Below, in pieces: positions 32,952 through 45,174 of a stretch of 64,000 bases of DNA. Position 1 is the first letter of the stretch, and every line of letters starts with the position of its first letter. The notes below the pieces were generated by a model, which was given only the letters and a program-made list of their open reading frames with translations, did no database searches and had not been told where the DNA came from. Source of the DNA: Myotis daubentonii (lineage: Eukaryota; Chordata; Mammalia; Chiroptera; Vespertilionidae); assembly GCF_963259705.1 (NCBI RefSeq), contig NC_081842.1, positions 63,190,787-63,254,786 on the forward strand, in the 5' to 3' direction. Made by a program: the position numbers and the translations under genes.

Positions 32952-33461
32952 TCTATATAATACAGAAGTATGCTAATTAACCGAGATGCCATAACAGGTC
33001 AACCAGACAGGAGGAGGTTGTGCACAGTGTCAGGGGCAGGGCGGCAGGGGCCTCCACGCGCCTGTATTGGGAGAGGGCCTGATCAGCTGCAGCCGTGGCT
33101 GCCTCAAAGGCCAGAGAGGGCCTAACTGGTTTGGCTCAGTGGACAGAGCATCGGCCTGTCGACTAAAGGGTCCCAGGTTTGATTCCCGTCAACGGCATGT
33201 ACCTTGGTTGTGGGCACATCCCCAGTAGGGGGTGTGCAAGAGGCAGCTGATCGATGTTTCTCATTGATGTTTCTAAATCTCTATCCCTCTCCCTTCTTCT
33301 CTGTAAAAAAGAAATAAAATATATTTTTTTTAAAAGGCCAGAGAAGGAGACAAGGTCAGACCAGCAGCGGCCGTGGCTGCTGCGGGGCCCGGGGAGTGAG
33401 GCAGGGCCGAACCAGTGACTTGAGGGTGGACGGCACCTTGAATCATGTGCTGGGCTCCTAG
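32952..33461 (+). mobile_element. Non-autonomous Helitron containing a VES SINE
   Basis: The 5' end TCTATATAATACAGAAG is followed by TATGCTAATTAACCGAG. The 3' end keeps TGCTGGGCTCCTAG with a worn hairpin. A VES SINE with its own target duplications sits inside. The interior is GC-rich, with GCGGCCGTGGCTGCTG. Confidence 0.88.
33118..33332 (+). mobile_element. VES SINE nested in a Helitron
   Basis: Sense copy: A box TGGCTCAGTGG, B-box area GGTTTGATTCCC, VES body and A/T-rich tail. Target duplications AAAGGCCAGAGA at 33106-33117 and 33333-33344 are perfect over 12 bp. Confidence 0.97.
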
Positions 33462-33531
33462 TATGTATATATTTCACTATAATTCAAACTCAGTGAAGTT
33501 TAAACAAGAGCTCATATTAAGATATTTTCTT

Positions 33532-33760
33532 TTTTTTAATTTTTTAAAAAATATATTTTATTGATTTTTTACAGAGAGGAAGGGAGAGAGATAGAGAGTT
33601 AGAAACATCTATGAGAGAGAAACATTGATCAGCTGCCTCCTGCACATCCCCTACTGGGGATGTGTCCGCAACCCAGGCACATGACCTTGACCGGAATCGA
33701 ACCTGGGACCTTTCAGTCCGCAGGCCGACGCTCTATCCACTGAGCCAAACCAGTTTCGGC
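33532..33760 (-). mobile_element. VES SINE
   Basis: Full-length antisense copy with intact box complements GGAATCGAACC and CCACTGAGCCA. Perfect 13-bp target duplications AAGATATTTTCTT lie at 33519-33531 and 33761-33773, so it is young. Confidence 0.97.
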
Positions 33761-34039
33761 AAGATATTTTCTTAATTTCATGACAAAATGAATTCAGAAT
33801 TTCATGAGGAACCTATGAATATTAGTAATTAGTATATTGGGATATCTAGGGGCATACGTGAAATTTATATATTCCTTCCACAGGTAGTAAAAGTCTACAT
33901 TAGGCATATAGGAAAATTATAGGAATAAGAGAAATAAAGGGACATTGAACATTGAATGAGTTTAATTCAGCTGCATTTTTTGAGGGATAGCAGCTATATG
34001 CTTTCATATAAGGAAAAAACCCTAGGAATTATTGAACCC

Positions 34040-34300
34040 CTGCTGAGTGCCAGGCCCTGGACTACATACTTTATATTATTACAGTACTAATAGCAAGATG
34101 CTATACAGCATGGACTGGGGACCAGGTACTTTACATATAAAGTTTACGTATATTGTAACAAAATCATTTGAGGTATGCATGCTTATATTATATTCTCATT
34201 TTATAGATGGCGAAACTGAGACACAGATAGTTTCAGTAATTTGTCCAAGGTCATGGAGCCAGGAAGTGATAGCGCTGAGAACTGAACTCAGGGTAATATG
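34040..34300 (+). mobile_element. MIR SINE fossil
   Basis: CTGAGTGCCAGGCCCTGG, then CATTTTATAGATGGCGAAAC, CTGAGACACAGA, TTGTCCAAGGTCATGGAGCC and GAACTGAACTCAGG are a well-kept MIR order. The middle shows a local duplication of the TGGACT...TACTTTA words. Confidence 0.85.
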
Positions 34301-34689
34301 AGATACTGCCTCTCATTTAAAAGATGGGTCTTCATTAGTGGCTGCAGAGTGATGTGAAGTGTTTTAAATTGAGAAATAGCACCAAAATGCTGAGATAAGC
34401 TTGCCAATCAAAATAAAAGCAGTCCAAAATGTAATGAAAAATTCCCCTTAGAAAGGATTTTTCTAAAGCAAGTTTGACACATCTGCATTGATAATAAATC
34501 ACTTCTTTGTGTTTTTTGAATATGCAGTTTGTATCCTGAGAGATTGTATATATCAAACCTGCTCACTTAAGAATTCCCAATGTATAAACTCTTCTTCAGT
34601 GCTGTACAGGGCTTTTCACTATTCCTTCCACTTCCAATAGAGGAAAGCAGTTTAAAAGGAAGCTTCCTACAGTGGAGTCAGTATGACTG

Positions 34690-34870
34690 AGGTTTCATTC
34701 CAGCCTCATCATTTGCTCCCTGTAATGATTTGATTAAATTATTTAAAGCTTTCTAAGTCTTGGATTCCTTGTCTGTTTAATAGATTATGATACCTACCTT
34801 TTAAGAAGATATCAGGAAGTAAACAGTGGGTAACCTACCCACAGCTCCTGGCACATATTACAGGGGCTGA
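34690..34870 (+). mobile_element. MIR SINE fossil
   Basis: TTTCATTCCAGCCTCATCAT, CTTTCTAAGTCTTGGATTCC, TGATACCTACC and AGCTCCTGGCACAT follow a MIR copy. Confidence 0.7.
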
Positions 34871-34880
34871 ATACACCATA

Positions 34881-36059
34881 TGTTAATTATCTTTTATCTC
34901 TTGGTCTGGTAACTGCCCCAATCTTTAATTCATAGAAAGTAGCAGATAGATGTCTCCAAAAAGAATTCTAATTTAATAGCCTGAAATATACTTACCCAGC
35001 ATATTTCTCTAAACCATATTCTACCTTCCTATTATGTCTCTTGTCAATTTCAATGAGTATTCGTGTGTGTTTTTTTCTTTGAAGGCTACTTATGAAAGAG
35101 AAGAGAGAAATGAAACAGTCTATTTTTCTTTGATTAACTTTTTCTGATATATAGAAAACTGACATCTTAGAAGATCAAAGTGGAAACTCTAAGAAGGTTA
35201 CAGCCATTAGCTAATGTGCGGCTTGGGCTTTTTCTTTAGATTTATTTATACCATCTCTCCCCTTCCCGACCATGATAAATAAGAATTGGTTGAGGTTATA
35301 TGTGGCAGGACAAGGGGATAGATTTTGTTGGGCAGCTTGATGATGGGCCAGGAAGACGGCATGGAAGCTCCACACACTTACGGTTATTTAGTTATTTTTT
35401 TGACAATGAGAAGGAAAGCTGACAGAGCCACTGCTTTCCTGTTAGTGAGCTATTCCAGGCTAACAGCGAGGTTATAATTACTTAGTTGACATTGGATGAA
35501 TGATAACCTTTGTGTTTAACATTTGACATTCTAGGGCATATTTCCATATTATCAAATTACCTATTTTAAATGTTTTAGTTTTATTGTAGACCTATGTGTT
35601 TTCGTTAACTAGTAATTTATACATGCAATCAACTTCCATATTTTCAGGAGCCAATTAGCCTCATAATTTCTGATTCTCCCTGGTAGCAATGTTTCCCCTT
35701 GCTTGCCCTTTATTGGCCATTCATCAACAGCTCTACTGCAGGACACAGGGAGGAGGTAAGTTGCTTAGGTGCTTCTTATAGGAGATGGTTGGATTTCAGA
35801 GTTTAAAAAGATCAAAGAGTAAAAAAAAAAAAAAATCAAATGCAGATCTAAACTGAAATTGCATTTTCAGTGGTGGTTATTTTTCCATTGTAGTATTGAA
35901 AATAATATAGGCTTCTTGCTCTCAGTATTTAAAGCCAAAATTATACTGACAACAACAGAAAACGGCATGGACACAGGGTGTATATTTGTGTGTATGTGAG
36001 AGTATATTTTGTCAACATTTTGCCTCCTTCATTAAATCCTTATAATGCTGAAACTTTGT
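34881..36059. other. Transposon-poor unique interval
   Basis: I see no transposon or gene in about 1.2 kb. ATTACTTAGTTGACATTGG and similar mixed-composition sequence at 35,400-35,700 could be regulatory, but this is only an impression. An A-run lies at 35820-35835. Confidence 0.35.
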
Positions 36060-36230
36060 CATTCTAATTTCATTTATCACAGACACATTATTTGTAAACA
36101 TATCTCATGTATACCTTTGGCAGTGCAATTGCATCTTATTCATATCTGCATCTCCATCGCCTAGAATTTGTTCTACCTTCTTTAAAACCAAGCATTGCTG
36201 CTGAATGAGTAACTGAATGAATGATGGATG
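36060..36230 (+). mobile_element. LINE-2 3' tail fossil
   Basis: CTGCATCTCCATCGCCTAGA then TTGCTGCTGAATGAGTAACT and GAATGAATGA match the end of L2 in sense. Confidence 0.6.
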
Positions 36231-36908
36231 CAATTTTTACGGGATGAAGTTAGAGCACATTGTAAATAACTCTTCATATCATATACCAGATTGTCTTATT
36301 TCTGGTCACTATTACAAGCTGAAAAGTTGAATCCGTGGTTTTGCCATTAATCCTGTAAAGCCAACCCTTGAGGTAGCCACCATCCACAGATTTGCTCTGC
36401 ATAATTCCAGAATGCACGCTCTCCTCCCTTAGTCCTGCTGAGCACTGGCTCCTGCTGTAGCATTCCTGCCATTGTCACGAAGCAGACAAAGGATCCATCA
36501 AAATACTGGAGACAGGTTTGATATACGCAGCTCATTCCTCATCTTGCAGCATCACTGCCACTCACGGCTTCACAGCTTTGGGGATTTTGTTCATTTCATA
36601 GCACCTACAACATTACTACATAAGCTTTCATGATCTGACTGTCAGAAATATCTCAGAGTGAGTACTGTACCTAGGAAAGATTGGCATAGCATGGCTGGGG
36701 ACACAGCAAGCAATTCATGAGCAACAAGTCAGGCCTTTCTAGTACAGGTTTTTTGTGTATTTTTTTCTCTCTCTCTTTCTCTGTGTAATTAGGCCCAGGG
36801 AAATGCCTGGATCAATCAGACCCAATTGTTGATGCTTGCCCTTTGCACTGTGATCTGATTCTGGCTCTCTCTGACCTCATTAAGGTATTTAAGGACTAAG
36901 GGTATTTG
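36231..36908. other. Unique interval
   Basis: No gene or recent transposon is visible. Confidence 0.4.
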
Positions 36909-37130
36909 GCCCAGCTGGTGTGGCTCAATGGTTGAGCATCTAGCTATGAACCAGGAGGTTATGGTTGGATTCCCGGTCAGGGCACATGCCTCGGTTGTGG
37001 GCTCAGTCTGCAGTGTGGAGTGTGCAAGAAGCAGTAGATCAATGGCTCTCTCTCATCATTGATGTTTCTATCTCTCTCTCCCTCTCCCTTCCTCTCTGAA
37101 ATCAATAAAGAGATATGTTTATAAATAAAA
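36909..37130 (+). mobile_element. tRNA-derived bat SINE, older subfamily
   Basis: GGCCCAGCTGGTGTGGCTCA starts the head and GGTTGGATTCCCGGTCAGGG the B-box region. A CTCTCTCCCTCTCCC stretch and AATCAATAAAG tail follow. It groups with the copies at 17321 and 54502. Confidence 0.93.
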
Positions 37131-37244
37131 ACAAAGAGTATTTCAAAGATGGTGGAAATAACTGGGACAATTTATGGATGCAATGACTTAACTATTTTCA
37201 TAGTTGTATCTCACACCTTACTCTGAGGGAGGTAGAGGAACTCC

Positions 37245-37310
37245 TGTGCGTGCGTGTGTGTGTGTGTGTGTGCGCGTGCACGCGCGCGCGCACACACACA
37301 CACACACACA
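37245..37310. repeat. Alternating purine-pyrimidine palindrome (TG/CG/CA)
   Basis: Sixty-six bases alternate purine and pyrimidine without a break: a TG block, a CG-rich core, then a CA block, with a dyad centre at GTGCAC (37276-37281). It is a classic Z-DNA or cruciform candidate. The 124-codon frame across it is not a gene. Confidence 0.93.
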
Positions 37311-38009
37311 CTTCAACATATATGCAATCCTGTATGTTTATGGAATCTTGGTCTTCCATGAGCATATGAAGCAACCTATGGAAATGCAGCTACTCTCTGT
37401 AACATCCCCAAGGAGAAGCCAGGCTGTGGATAATTCTGATTATTTTGCCCCAGGGGGCTGGCATGAGGGTGGGCTCCAGGTACCTGGTTTTTCATCACTG
37501 TGGATGACCTGGCTCATTTCCACATGCCTATGGGGTACGGAGTATAGGGCTGAGGCGGACAAGGGACAAATTCAGTGAGTTCTGCGCATGGCCATTCTCC
37601 CCTCTCCAGTCACTGCTCTGCCCTCCTTCAATCAGCACCCACTACTGCAATGGCTTTGGTAGGAGGCCCGCACCAGCGCAATAACAAATACTTCCTTATT
37701 TCAGTATGATGAATGAAGAGTTTTAATGAAACTGGCCCATACTGCTCTGGCAAGCTGCCTTATTTTTGTGTTTTAAATGGGAGTGATCCATCAGCCACAC
37801 ACAGTGTCTCTGTCTCTGCATTTCTCCTGGAATCGGTTGCCCTCTTCCTTACCCAGTCTGGGCCACTGTGCCCCTCTGGCCCCACCGTTCTCCTGGCCTT
37901 CACAGGGCAGGGGTTCTCTGCACTGTGCCCACTGCTGATGCCCCTGGAGTGGCTGCAGCGCCCTGGGGCCCTGGGCCTGCACTCCTGCCTGCAATCTTCC
38001 CCCGCCCAG
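37311..38009. other. Unique interval with a GC-rich patch
   Basis: 37830-38010 is distinctly GC-rich and contains most of a 103-codon plus-strand frame (37713-38024) ending just after CAGGATCCAGGACGC. I recognise no domain, and an antisense frame overlaps it, so it is left uncalled. Confidence 0.35.
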
Positions 38010-38013
38010 GATC

Positions 38014-38640
38014 CAGGACGCTAATGTGGTAAAATGTCTGGCGGGTATTAATTACACTTGCCGGCTGCTCCTTCATTAGGGTTGCCTATCTCCCCGGAGA
38101 GAGGTTGTAAATCAAACTATGATTCATGTCTTTAAAAAAAATGGAAAAAGGTACACAAACACTAACAGGGAAAAATTCTCCAAAAATAATAAATATAAAC
38201 GAAGAGGAGGGATGACACCTTAATCAAGCTGGCTGGTAGCTGCAAGCAGCTCAGCATTTTGCTAGAATGGAAACAGGAGGTTTGTTAGATGGTCCTTTGT
38301 CCTTGTTATTTGTTTCATTACCATAAAAAGGGAAATAGCATAGAATTATTTTTTTTTTCTTCTGGGGGGTTGTTTAAATCAAAGTGCAAGATGAAAAATG
38401 CAAGTGCGTCGGCATAGTTGGGTGGGTGATGAAGGTGAGGCTGAAGTTTCATTAAACACGTTAAAACTAAGGAAGAGGAAAATAAAGGGGGAAGCATGGA
38501 AAGGCTGGATGTTCCTCTCTGAGTAGAATTTTCCATAAAATACCACCTTCTGAGAATAACAGTGCTGAAATATATGCCAAAGCCTCTGACTAATCCCAAA
38601 CCATCAAGCTATTGTAAGAATCTCTGCCTCTCAGGGTTGC
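38014..38640. promoter_or_regulatory. Candidate conserved non-coding element
   Basis: This stretch is free of recognisable transposons. It holds homeodomain-type words (TTAATTACAC, CTAATCCC), a GGTAGCTGCAAGCAGCTC palindromic word and evenly mixed composition, which often marks conserved regulatory DNA. No alignment was possible, so the call is an inference. Confidence 0.25.
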
Positions 38641-39547
38641 CGTAGGATAACATGGCATAATACAAATGAAAATATTATTTAACTCTAAAGTCATTACTCA
38701 CATGCCAGTATGTGATTTGGGGACAGAGATATTCATCAAAATAATCAGAACTATTCATGTTATTTCAGAAAGAAAGCCTGCATTACTCACCAATGGGTTG
38801 CTTATGAGAACAGCACAGGCTATGAAGAGTACCAATGAAATAGGAAAAAAATATATACACTTGTCTTTATTGGATTTTACTATTTGATTTGGGAGGAAAA
38901 TCCACTGAAGCTAAATGATGCAGTAGAGTCAACAAGGCCCATGGAAATTCAGAAATGAATGAGCAGTGGTTTGATTGGGAAAGGTTTTACATAAAAGGTG
39001 TGGGAAGAGAGCTGTCCAGTGAGCAAATCGATCAGAGAAAAGATCTCGGTGTGTTTGGGGAACGGTGTGCGGGATAGTCCCTTGGGCAGGGGAATCATGA
39101 CCTTGTGTGGTGCATGAAACTCCTGGCCAGCTCTGTTGAGGATAGATGAAAGAAAGTTTCCAAGAAAACTTCAACCTGCACAGGTATGCCAGGTGACAAA
39201 TCTATCACCTTCATTTTGTTTGCCTGCTAGAATGACCATACTCACTAGGTTAACCACAGTACTAGGGACATAGGAGGAGGAGAGAGAGGCTCTGGGTTTC
39301 CTTGCTGTCTTGCTGTTGAATTTTGGTTCTATGTAATTATTCCAAGGCCATGGTTTTAGGAAGAGCCACTTGGAGCTTGGAGATTGGCCATATTGCCCAT
39401 CACACAGTCTGTCATCTGCCTTCCATCTCTGCCTTTAGTTGAGGACATACAGTCAGGGAACCATGGGGAAGATTTAGACCATTTAAACTGATCTGTACTC
39501 TGAAAGGTTTTAGGGGGATAGGAAACCGCAATTTGGGTTTAAAGAAA
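38641..39547. other. Unique non-coding interval
   Basis: No gene or clear transposon is visible. Confidence 0.4.
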
Positions 39548-39549
39548 GG

Positions 39550-39831
39550 TTAGTTCATATTGCCTTAACAAATTGCCACAGACCAGATGGCTTAAACAAT
39601 AGAAATGTATTGTCTCACTGTTCTGGAGTCTAAAATTCTACAATGAAGGTATCAGCAGGATTGCTTTTGTTTGTTTGTTTGTTTGTTTGTTTGTTTTTTT
39701 CTGGGGACTGTGAGGGAGAATCTGTCCCATTCTTCTCTCTGAGCTTCTGGTGGTTTGCTGTCCATCTCTGCTGTTCCCTGGATTGTTGATATGTTGCCTG
39801 ATCTCTGCCTTCATGTTCACATGGCATTCAC

Positions 39832-39884
<53 letters not shown>

Positions 39885-40075
39885 GTGTGTCCAAATTTCT
39901 CTGTTTTATAAGGAAACCAGTCACACTGGATTAGAAGCCCACTCCCCCCCAGTATTACCTCATCTTATCTGAATACATTTATAATAAACCTATTTTTAAA
40001 TAAGGACCCATTCTTAGGTACTAGGGGTTAGAACTTTAACATATGAATCTGGAGAGGGGAACAATTTAAGCATAA
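39550..40075 (-). mobile_element. MLT1-type MaLR LTR (antisense) with two microsatellites
   Basis: ATTGCCTTAACAAATTGCC, ATGGCTTAAACAATAGAAAT, TCACTGTTCTGGAGTC, GGGAGAATCTGTCCC, CTTCATGTTCACATGGC, TTATAAGGAAACCAGTCAC and ATAAGGACCCATTCTTAGG are MLT1 words read on the reverse strand. (GTTT)n at 39667-39697 and (GT)n at 39835-39882 expanded inside it. Confidence 0.8.
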
Positions 40076-40079
40076 CAGC

Positions 40080-42169
40080 AAAGGTAACCAATAGTGCTCT
40101 TTCCAGTTACAATGGGGACAAAGATATTTTTCTCTACAATTGTAGACTAATTGACTAATTTGGCATGAGTTTCAATAATTATTTAAGTTCATATTTTGGG
40201 GGTAGTAGGGGACCAACAAGACATCCCAACAAATCACTGTCTTATTGATCATCCCCAGAATGCTGTGGCTGGGACCCTTTTCTGGAAAGGGATATACCTT
40301 AATCTTTACCTATACGTGGCTATTCTCATAGCAGACTATTGTTTCACACACTCAGGCTCTTCAAGAAATAGAGCTTTGTTTGTTCTAGCAGAACCAGTGG
40401 GGAGAGGGGAGAGTGATAGAAGGAAAGAGAAGGGAGAGCAAAAATTGAAGGAAATGAAGAAGAACTGAGGGGAAGAAGAAAAGGGATCCCCATCTTTCCA
40501 CATGTTAGAACATACTGCCAACTTGTCATCCTCCCTTAGTTCTCATCCACAGAGACTGCAGCAGCATTTCCGACTGCATTTAAAATATTGTGGTGACAAT
40601 TCAATAGAAGGAAAGGAACTTTTGAAGACATAACACTGGAAATATGGCTCTGGGTGTGCTTTGTGTAAAACTAATATTTTCAAAACACATCTGCCTATGG
40701 AACATAACAGTATAAACACGTGGCAAACATTTTCACAGTTTTCCACCAGGGGGTGCTCCCCCCAATGGAAAGAAACAAGAAAACTTGAAAACATTTGTCT
40801 GAACAGCCCCAAAGAAAACATTTGTTTCTGCCAAAATCCTGGAAACAAACATTATTATTCTTTGGGAAACAAGCATATTGGATCATAAAATGAGGTTGGG
40901 GGGTGGAGGGAATACAGCTTTAGAACATATAGGCATAGAAACATATATGCATATATTTTAAACTTGCCTAAAGGATAAAACAGAATTGGCTGATAAGTTT
41001 GATTATTTTAGAAATTGAGAAACAGAGTCCAGAGAGACTTTTCAGACCATTCATTTCCAGCTTAGGAGCTTTTAGAATGTTAAATGCAAACGGAGAGAAA
41101 GAAGCCAATTCTCTTGACTCCCATAAAGAACTTAAAAACACACATTTCACATAATGTATATACTCAAAACCCCTTAGAAGGTATGCAGGGACTGCTATTA
41201 ACAAGCAAGTATCCTAAGATCTGATTTTTCCCAGACCCTACAGAATACAAGTTTGATATGTCATATATCTGACATCCTACTCTTGAGAATTTTTTTGCAA
41301 GCCACAAATAGCCCTACATTTAAGAACTTTTCTTAAAACTTAAACACCAAGTATTTAGTCCTATGGTGTGGAACTCAAGGAACGAATTTATTTGAAGCTC
41401 TACTATATGTATTTTTTCCTTTCAAATGTACTTAGAATGTGTATTATGAACCTTATTTTGTTTTATACAATTTATTTTGAATGTAAGTAATACGATATTT
41501 TCTAGAGAAAATTGCTATAGTCTACGTCCCCCACCTTCCATCAAAGAAGGACATAGATTTCCTTAAACTGAAATGAATTGTGTGAGAGTTTCTGAAATGT
41601 CTAAGGCAGATGTGAGAAGAAAGGAATCTGATTCTCATTACTGCACTCAGGCCAGCAATGGTTCCCCTCTCCTTTCCTGGCTGCTCAGACACGCATGGGC
41701 TTCTTGCTTGCAGTATCATCTCTGGAGAAGGCGGGGAGGGATGGCTAACATAGTCCTGAGATCCCTTTGCTCTTTTTAACAAAATATATTAATAATTCTC
41801 CTCATGTCTCAAAGGCCTGATACATTTAATCCTATAGGATATTGATAAAAGACAACTAAAATCATCCCCACTTTTACAAACGTGTTTTATAATTTCTAGA
41901 AAATTCCTAACAGCCACAAAGCTGCATTGAATCGCCTCAAGGTGTGATGCAGATTGCTGTTCCTGGTGCACTATTCCAGAAAAACGGCTCTGGGTTCTCC
42001 CTAGCAAGATAGGTATTCTATACAGAAACTGATATATCATTATGTGGAAAATTATAAACCTAAAAAATTTCCTAAACCTGTCATTTTTTTTATTCTACTT
42101 CCAAAAATAAGGGCAAATAAATAGGTATCTGAGTGAGAGGGGTGAAAGGGTGAGGTTTAATTTTATATT

Positions 42170-42172
<3 letters not shown>
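40080..42172. other. Unique non-coding interval
   Basis: No gene or recent transposon is visible in about 2 kb. A single strong CTCF-like word lies at 40743-40757 and is listed separately. Confidence 0.4.
40743..40757 (+). promoter_or_regulatory. CTCF-like core motif in unique DNA
   Basis: CCACCAGGGGGTGCT lies in sequence with no Helitron ends nearby. It is the best candidate for an ancestral, possibly conserved, CTCF site in the window, although this is motif reading only. Confidence 0.5.

Positions 42173-42207
<35 letters not shown>
42173..42207 (+). repeat. (GT)n microsatellite
   Basis: About 17 GT units. Confidence 0.96.
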
Positions 42208-42210
<3 letters not shown>

Positions 42211-42544
42211 CGTGCTGTGTGATGTTCTGCCTTTTATTGCTCCTGTTTAAATAAGCTTTAGAAAAAAAACAAAAACCATGAATCAATGGCCTGAGATGTA
42301 TCATTACTGAAAATGCAACCTTGAGATTAACTTACCAGCCGTTCTTCCAGACAGTGAACAATGCCTGCCTTGGGGATCTTAGACACACGTTGTGGCGATG
42401 TGTGGCCCTTTCAGACAGCTTGCACCCCAGCCCCGGTGCTGTGTCCCCATGCATTAAATTTGAGGAGACATCACTGAAACCTCATTACAGTAGTAAGAAA
42501 AATAGGGAGTAATAATTTTAGGTAATGCTTTACTAATTTTAATA

Positions 42545-42760
42545 ATAACATCAAGAACTATCTTTGAAGAACTATGTACCAGGTACCCCTTGTTCATTAT
42601 TTTCAAACCTCATATTACCTCCTTAAGCATGAGCTCCATTTTTAGAGATCAAAACCCTTCCATCCTCAATGAAGTTAAATAACATGTCCAGGAATCACAC
42701 AGCTAGTTTGTGGCTGAATTTTCACTTTAACCCAGGCTTCTCTGACTTAAAGTCCATTCT
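42545..42760 (+). mobile_element. MIR SINE fossil
   Basis: ACTATGTACCAGGTACCCC, TCAAACCTCATATTACC, AACATGTCCAGGAATCACAC, AGCTAGTTTGTGGCTGAA and CCCAGGCTTCTCTGAC keep MIR order. Confidence 0.85.
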
Positions 42761-42869
42761 CTTTCTTCCAAGTTCCTGCTATGTAGCATCAGCATGGAAT
42801 GTTATGTTCTTGTGCAAGAGTAGTATTTCATGCACAATATCCCTATGTGGATCACTGTTTCTTGTGTGA

Positions 42870-43000
42870 ATATAGATTAGTCACTTAACCTCTCTTGATG
42901 ACTGATTACTTATTTGTGAAATGGTGACAATAATATTACGTAGTGCATAGGCTATGATAACAAAATACAAGCAAAGCACTTCTGAGAGTGCTTTCAAAGC
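42870..43000 (+). mobile_element. MIR SINE fossil
   Basis: AGTCACTTAACCTCTCTTGA, TTGTGAAATGGTGACAATAA and GCAAAGCACTT fit the MIR 3' half. Confidence 0.75.
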
Positions 43001-43154
43001 ACTAAGCAATATATAAAATTTAGCTATTATATTAATACTATTATTGAAATTGAACATTAGTGAAAAGAGCTTTTCTGAGAATACTTCAGAAAGCAGAAAT
43101 ACATCTGAATTATACATTCTCTGAAGTGAGGACAAGAATATATATATATATAAA

Positions 43155-43384
43155 TTCTCACCCGAAGGTATGTGGATATGTGTTTTGTTTTCTTTTTAAT
43201 TGAGAGAGAAGCAGGTCGAGGGAGAAAGAGAGTGAGAGAAACATTGACCAGTTGCCTATCATATGTGCCCCAACCTGGGGGATCAAACCTGCAACTTGGA
43301 TATATACCCTGATTGGGAATTGAATCTGAGACTCTTCAGTGCATGGGATAATGTGCCAACCAACTGAGCCACACCAGGCAGGGT
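43155..43384 (-). mobile_element. Older bat tRNA-derived SINE
   Basis: TTAATTGAGAGAGAAGC, GAAACATTGACCAGTTGCC, GGGAATTGAATCTGAGAC and AACTGAGCCACACCAGGC show an antisense copy. The 132-codon minus-strand frame at 43158-43556 mostly reads through this SINE. Confidence 0.88.
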
Positions 43385-45174
43385 AAGGCATATTCTTATA
43401 TGGTGGGGAGAGTACAGCACTTGAGTCCATACAATTTAGTTGAAAAGGGTAGTTAACTGAGATCAAGGTAAAAAAAGAAATTTCAGGAATGAAAGTCTGA
43501 TCTTCCAGGAACTTGACCAAGTGTGCTCTGAAGTTCATTGAACATTCCACTAACACTGCAGTTCTTGCCTTTGCTTCTGGCAGGATCTAGCCTATGGGCC
43601 AAATCTTTTATTCTGAACCTAGACAGCAAGAGGAGAAAACAGAGTGGCAGGATGGTGAGTTGTGAGCTGGAAGTCTTGTGGAGAGCCAATAGAGGGGGCA
43701 GGGGAAAGAAAAGCATCAGTACAATATAATTTATTTATAATGTAAGTTTGGAGAAAGGTCACACAATTTGTGTTGGGAGACAGGCATCTTACCCTCTGAC
43801 TTTCCATTCTTCTTCGCCATCCTTGCTCCCTGAACTCTGGTTCTTTGTTTCCTGAAAAGGCAGCTGGTTTGACTAGTTTTCCTGATGTTTTCTTTTAAGA
43901 AGAAAAAAAGTGAAAGCTACTCTCCCACAGAGAAATAGAGATATGTTATTTATATGCGTGTCTTCCTTTTTCTCTGATGTTTCAATGGTGGTGCTCAAGA
44001 GGTGAGGGACCCAGAGTGCTGTCTGCATGGTGACATTCCAGGGGGAGACCCTGCCCTCAAGCCCTCCCCCCCCAGAGCAGGCAGCTTGACTCAGAAACTG
44101 TCTCACTCAGCCTCTGTCACAGCTTAGCTCCCTGATCACCTCCTTCCAGGACCTACAATTCAACCTTATTTTGCAGCAGCTGTAGCATGCTAGTAACCTC
44201 ACACGTGTGCCTATACACATGCCTTATGGTAGTTCTTGCTATTCCATAAAGTGACCACCCACAAGCTTGCCTCTAAGATCTCTAAATCTTGCCCAAGGAA
44301 TCTGATCATGATGCTATCCTGGCAGGTCCATAGCCCTGCTAGTACAGAATAAAAACACAGGATGCCACAACTGAAAGGATGTCTTGGTATCACCTTGTTG
44401 ACCAGCTTTAATTTTCAGACGAGGCCGCTGATACCCACATCACTGCTAGTGGATAACTCCAAACCAAAACTCAGCTTTTCTGTAACCAATGTACTAATTC
44501 TTCATTTGTATCACATGAAGTGACTCCACGTTAAAATGATGGTCTGTTTTGATACTTATGACACATGTTGCTGTCTGAAGTGTCTCATTCTTAACTTCAA
44601 ATAACCACTGAATTTTTTTTTAATCTCTCTCTCCTCAGTATACCTGTAGATGGATAAAATGAGTGTCAGTTTACATTGCATAGTGAAAGAAACTCTAAGA
44701 AATTTCTGCTGCATATATTACCAGGGACTGGCTCAATCTAGAGAGTCTAAAAAAATCAATCTTTCTAATCTTAATAATTTATAATGGCATAAAATATTAT
44801 GGAATTTCATAGGATTTATATGCAGAAAAATAATAGAATAAAATAGTTATTAAGTACTTTTTATTAAAGAGTTTCAGACATATGAATACTATCAGCAGTA
44901 ATTTTTTAGATTTATCAAGAAACTATGACTGAAATAATTGTGCTCAGGTTCTCATGAATAAGCAATAGAAAAACCAAGTGCTTCTGGGTAATATATACCC
45001 ATTTTCTCATCTCTAAACAGAGAGATCATGATATAGAAATAGATCTGATATATGCTGCACTCACTTAAAACGGAATACTTTAAGAATAAAAATGATGGCT
45101 TTATATGCTGAATCACATCACACATTTTAGAATGCATGGGTATAACTGTAAAGATGTTTAAATTGGTATTTCCA
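43385..45174. other. Unique non-coding interval
   Basis: No gene is visible. 44395-44460 has faint MIR-like words (TTTTCAGACGAGGCCGCTGA). Confidence 0.4.

Noticed and set aside
37204..37578. 124-codon frame on the plus strand
   Set aside because: Open because of the alternating TG/CG/CA run; translation begins with Cys-Val and His-Thr repeats and then loses any protein-like character.
43158..43556. 132-codon frame on the minus strand
   Set aside because: Most of it is a read-through of an old SINE.
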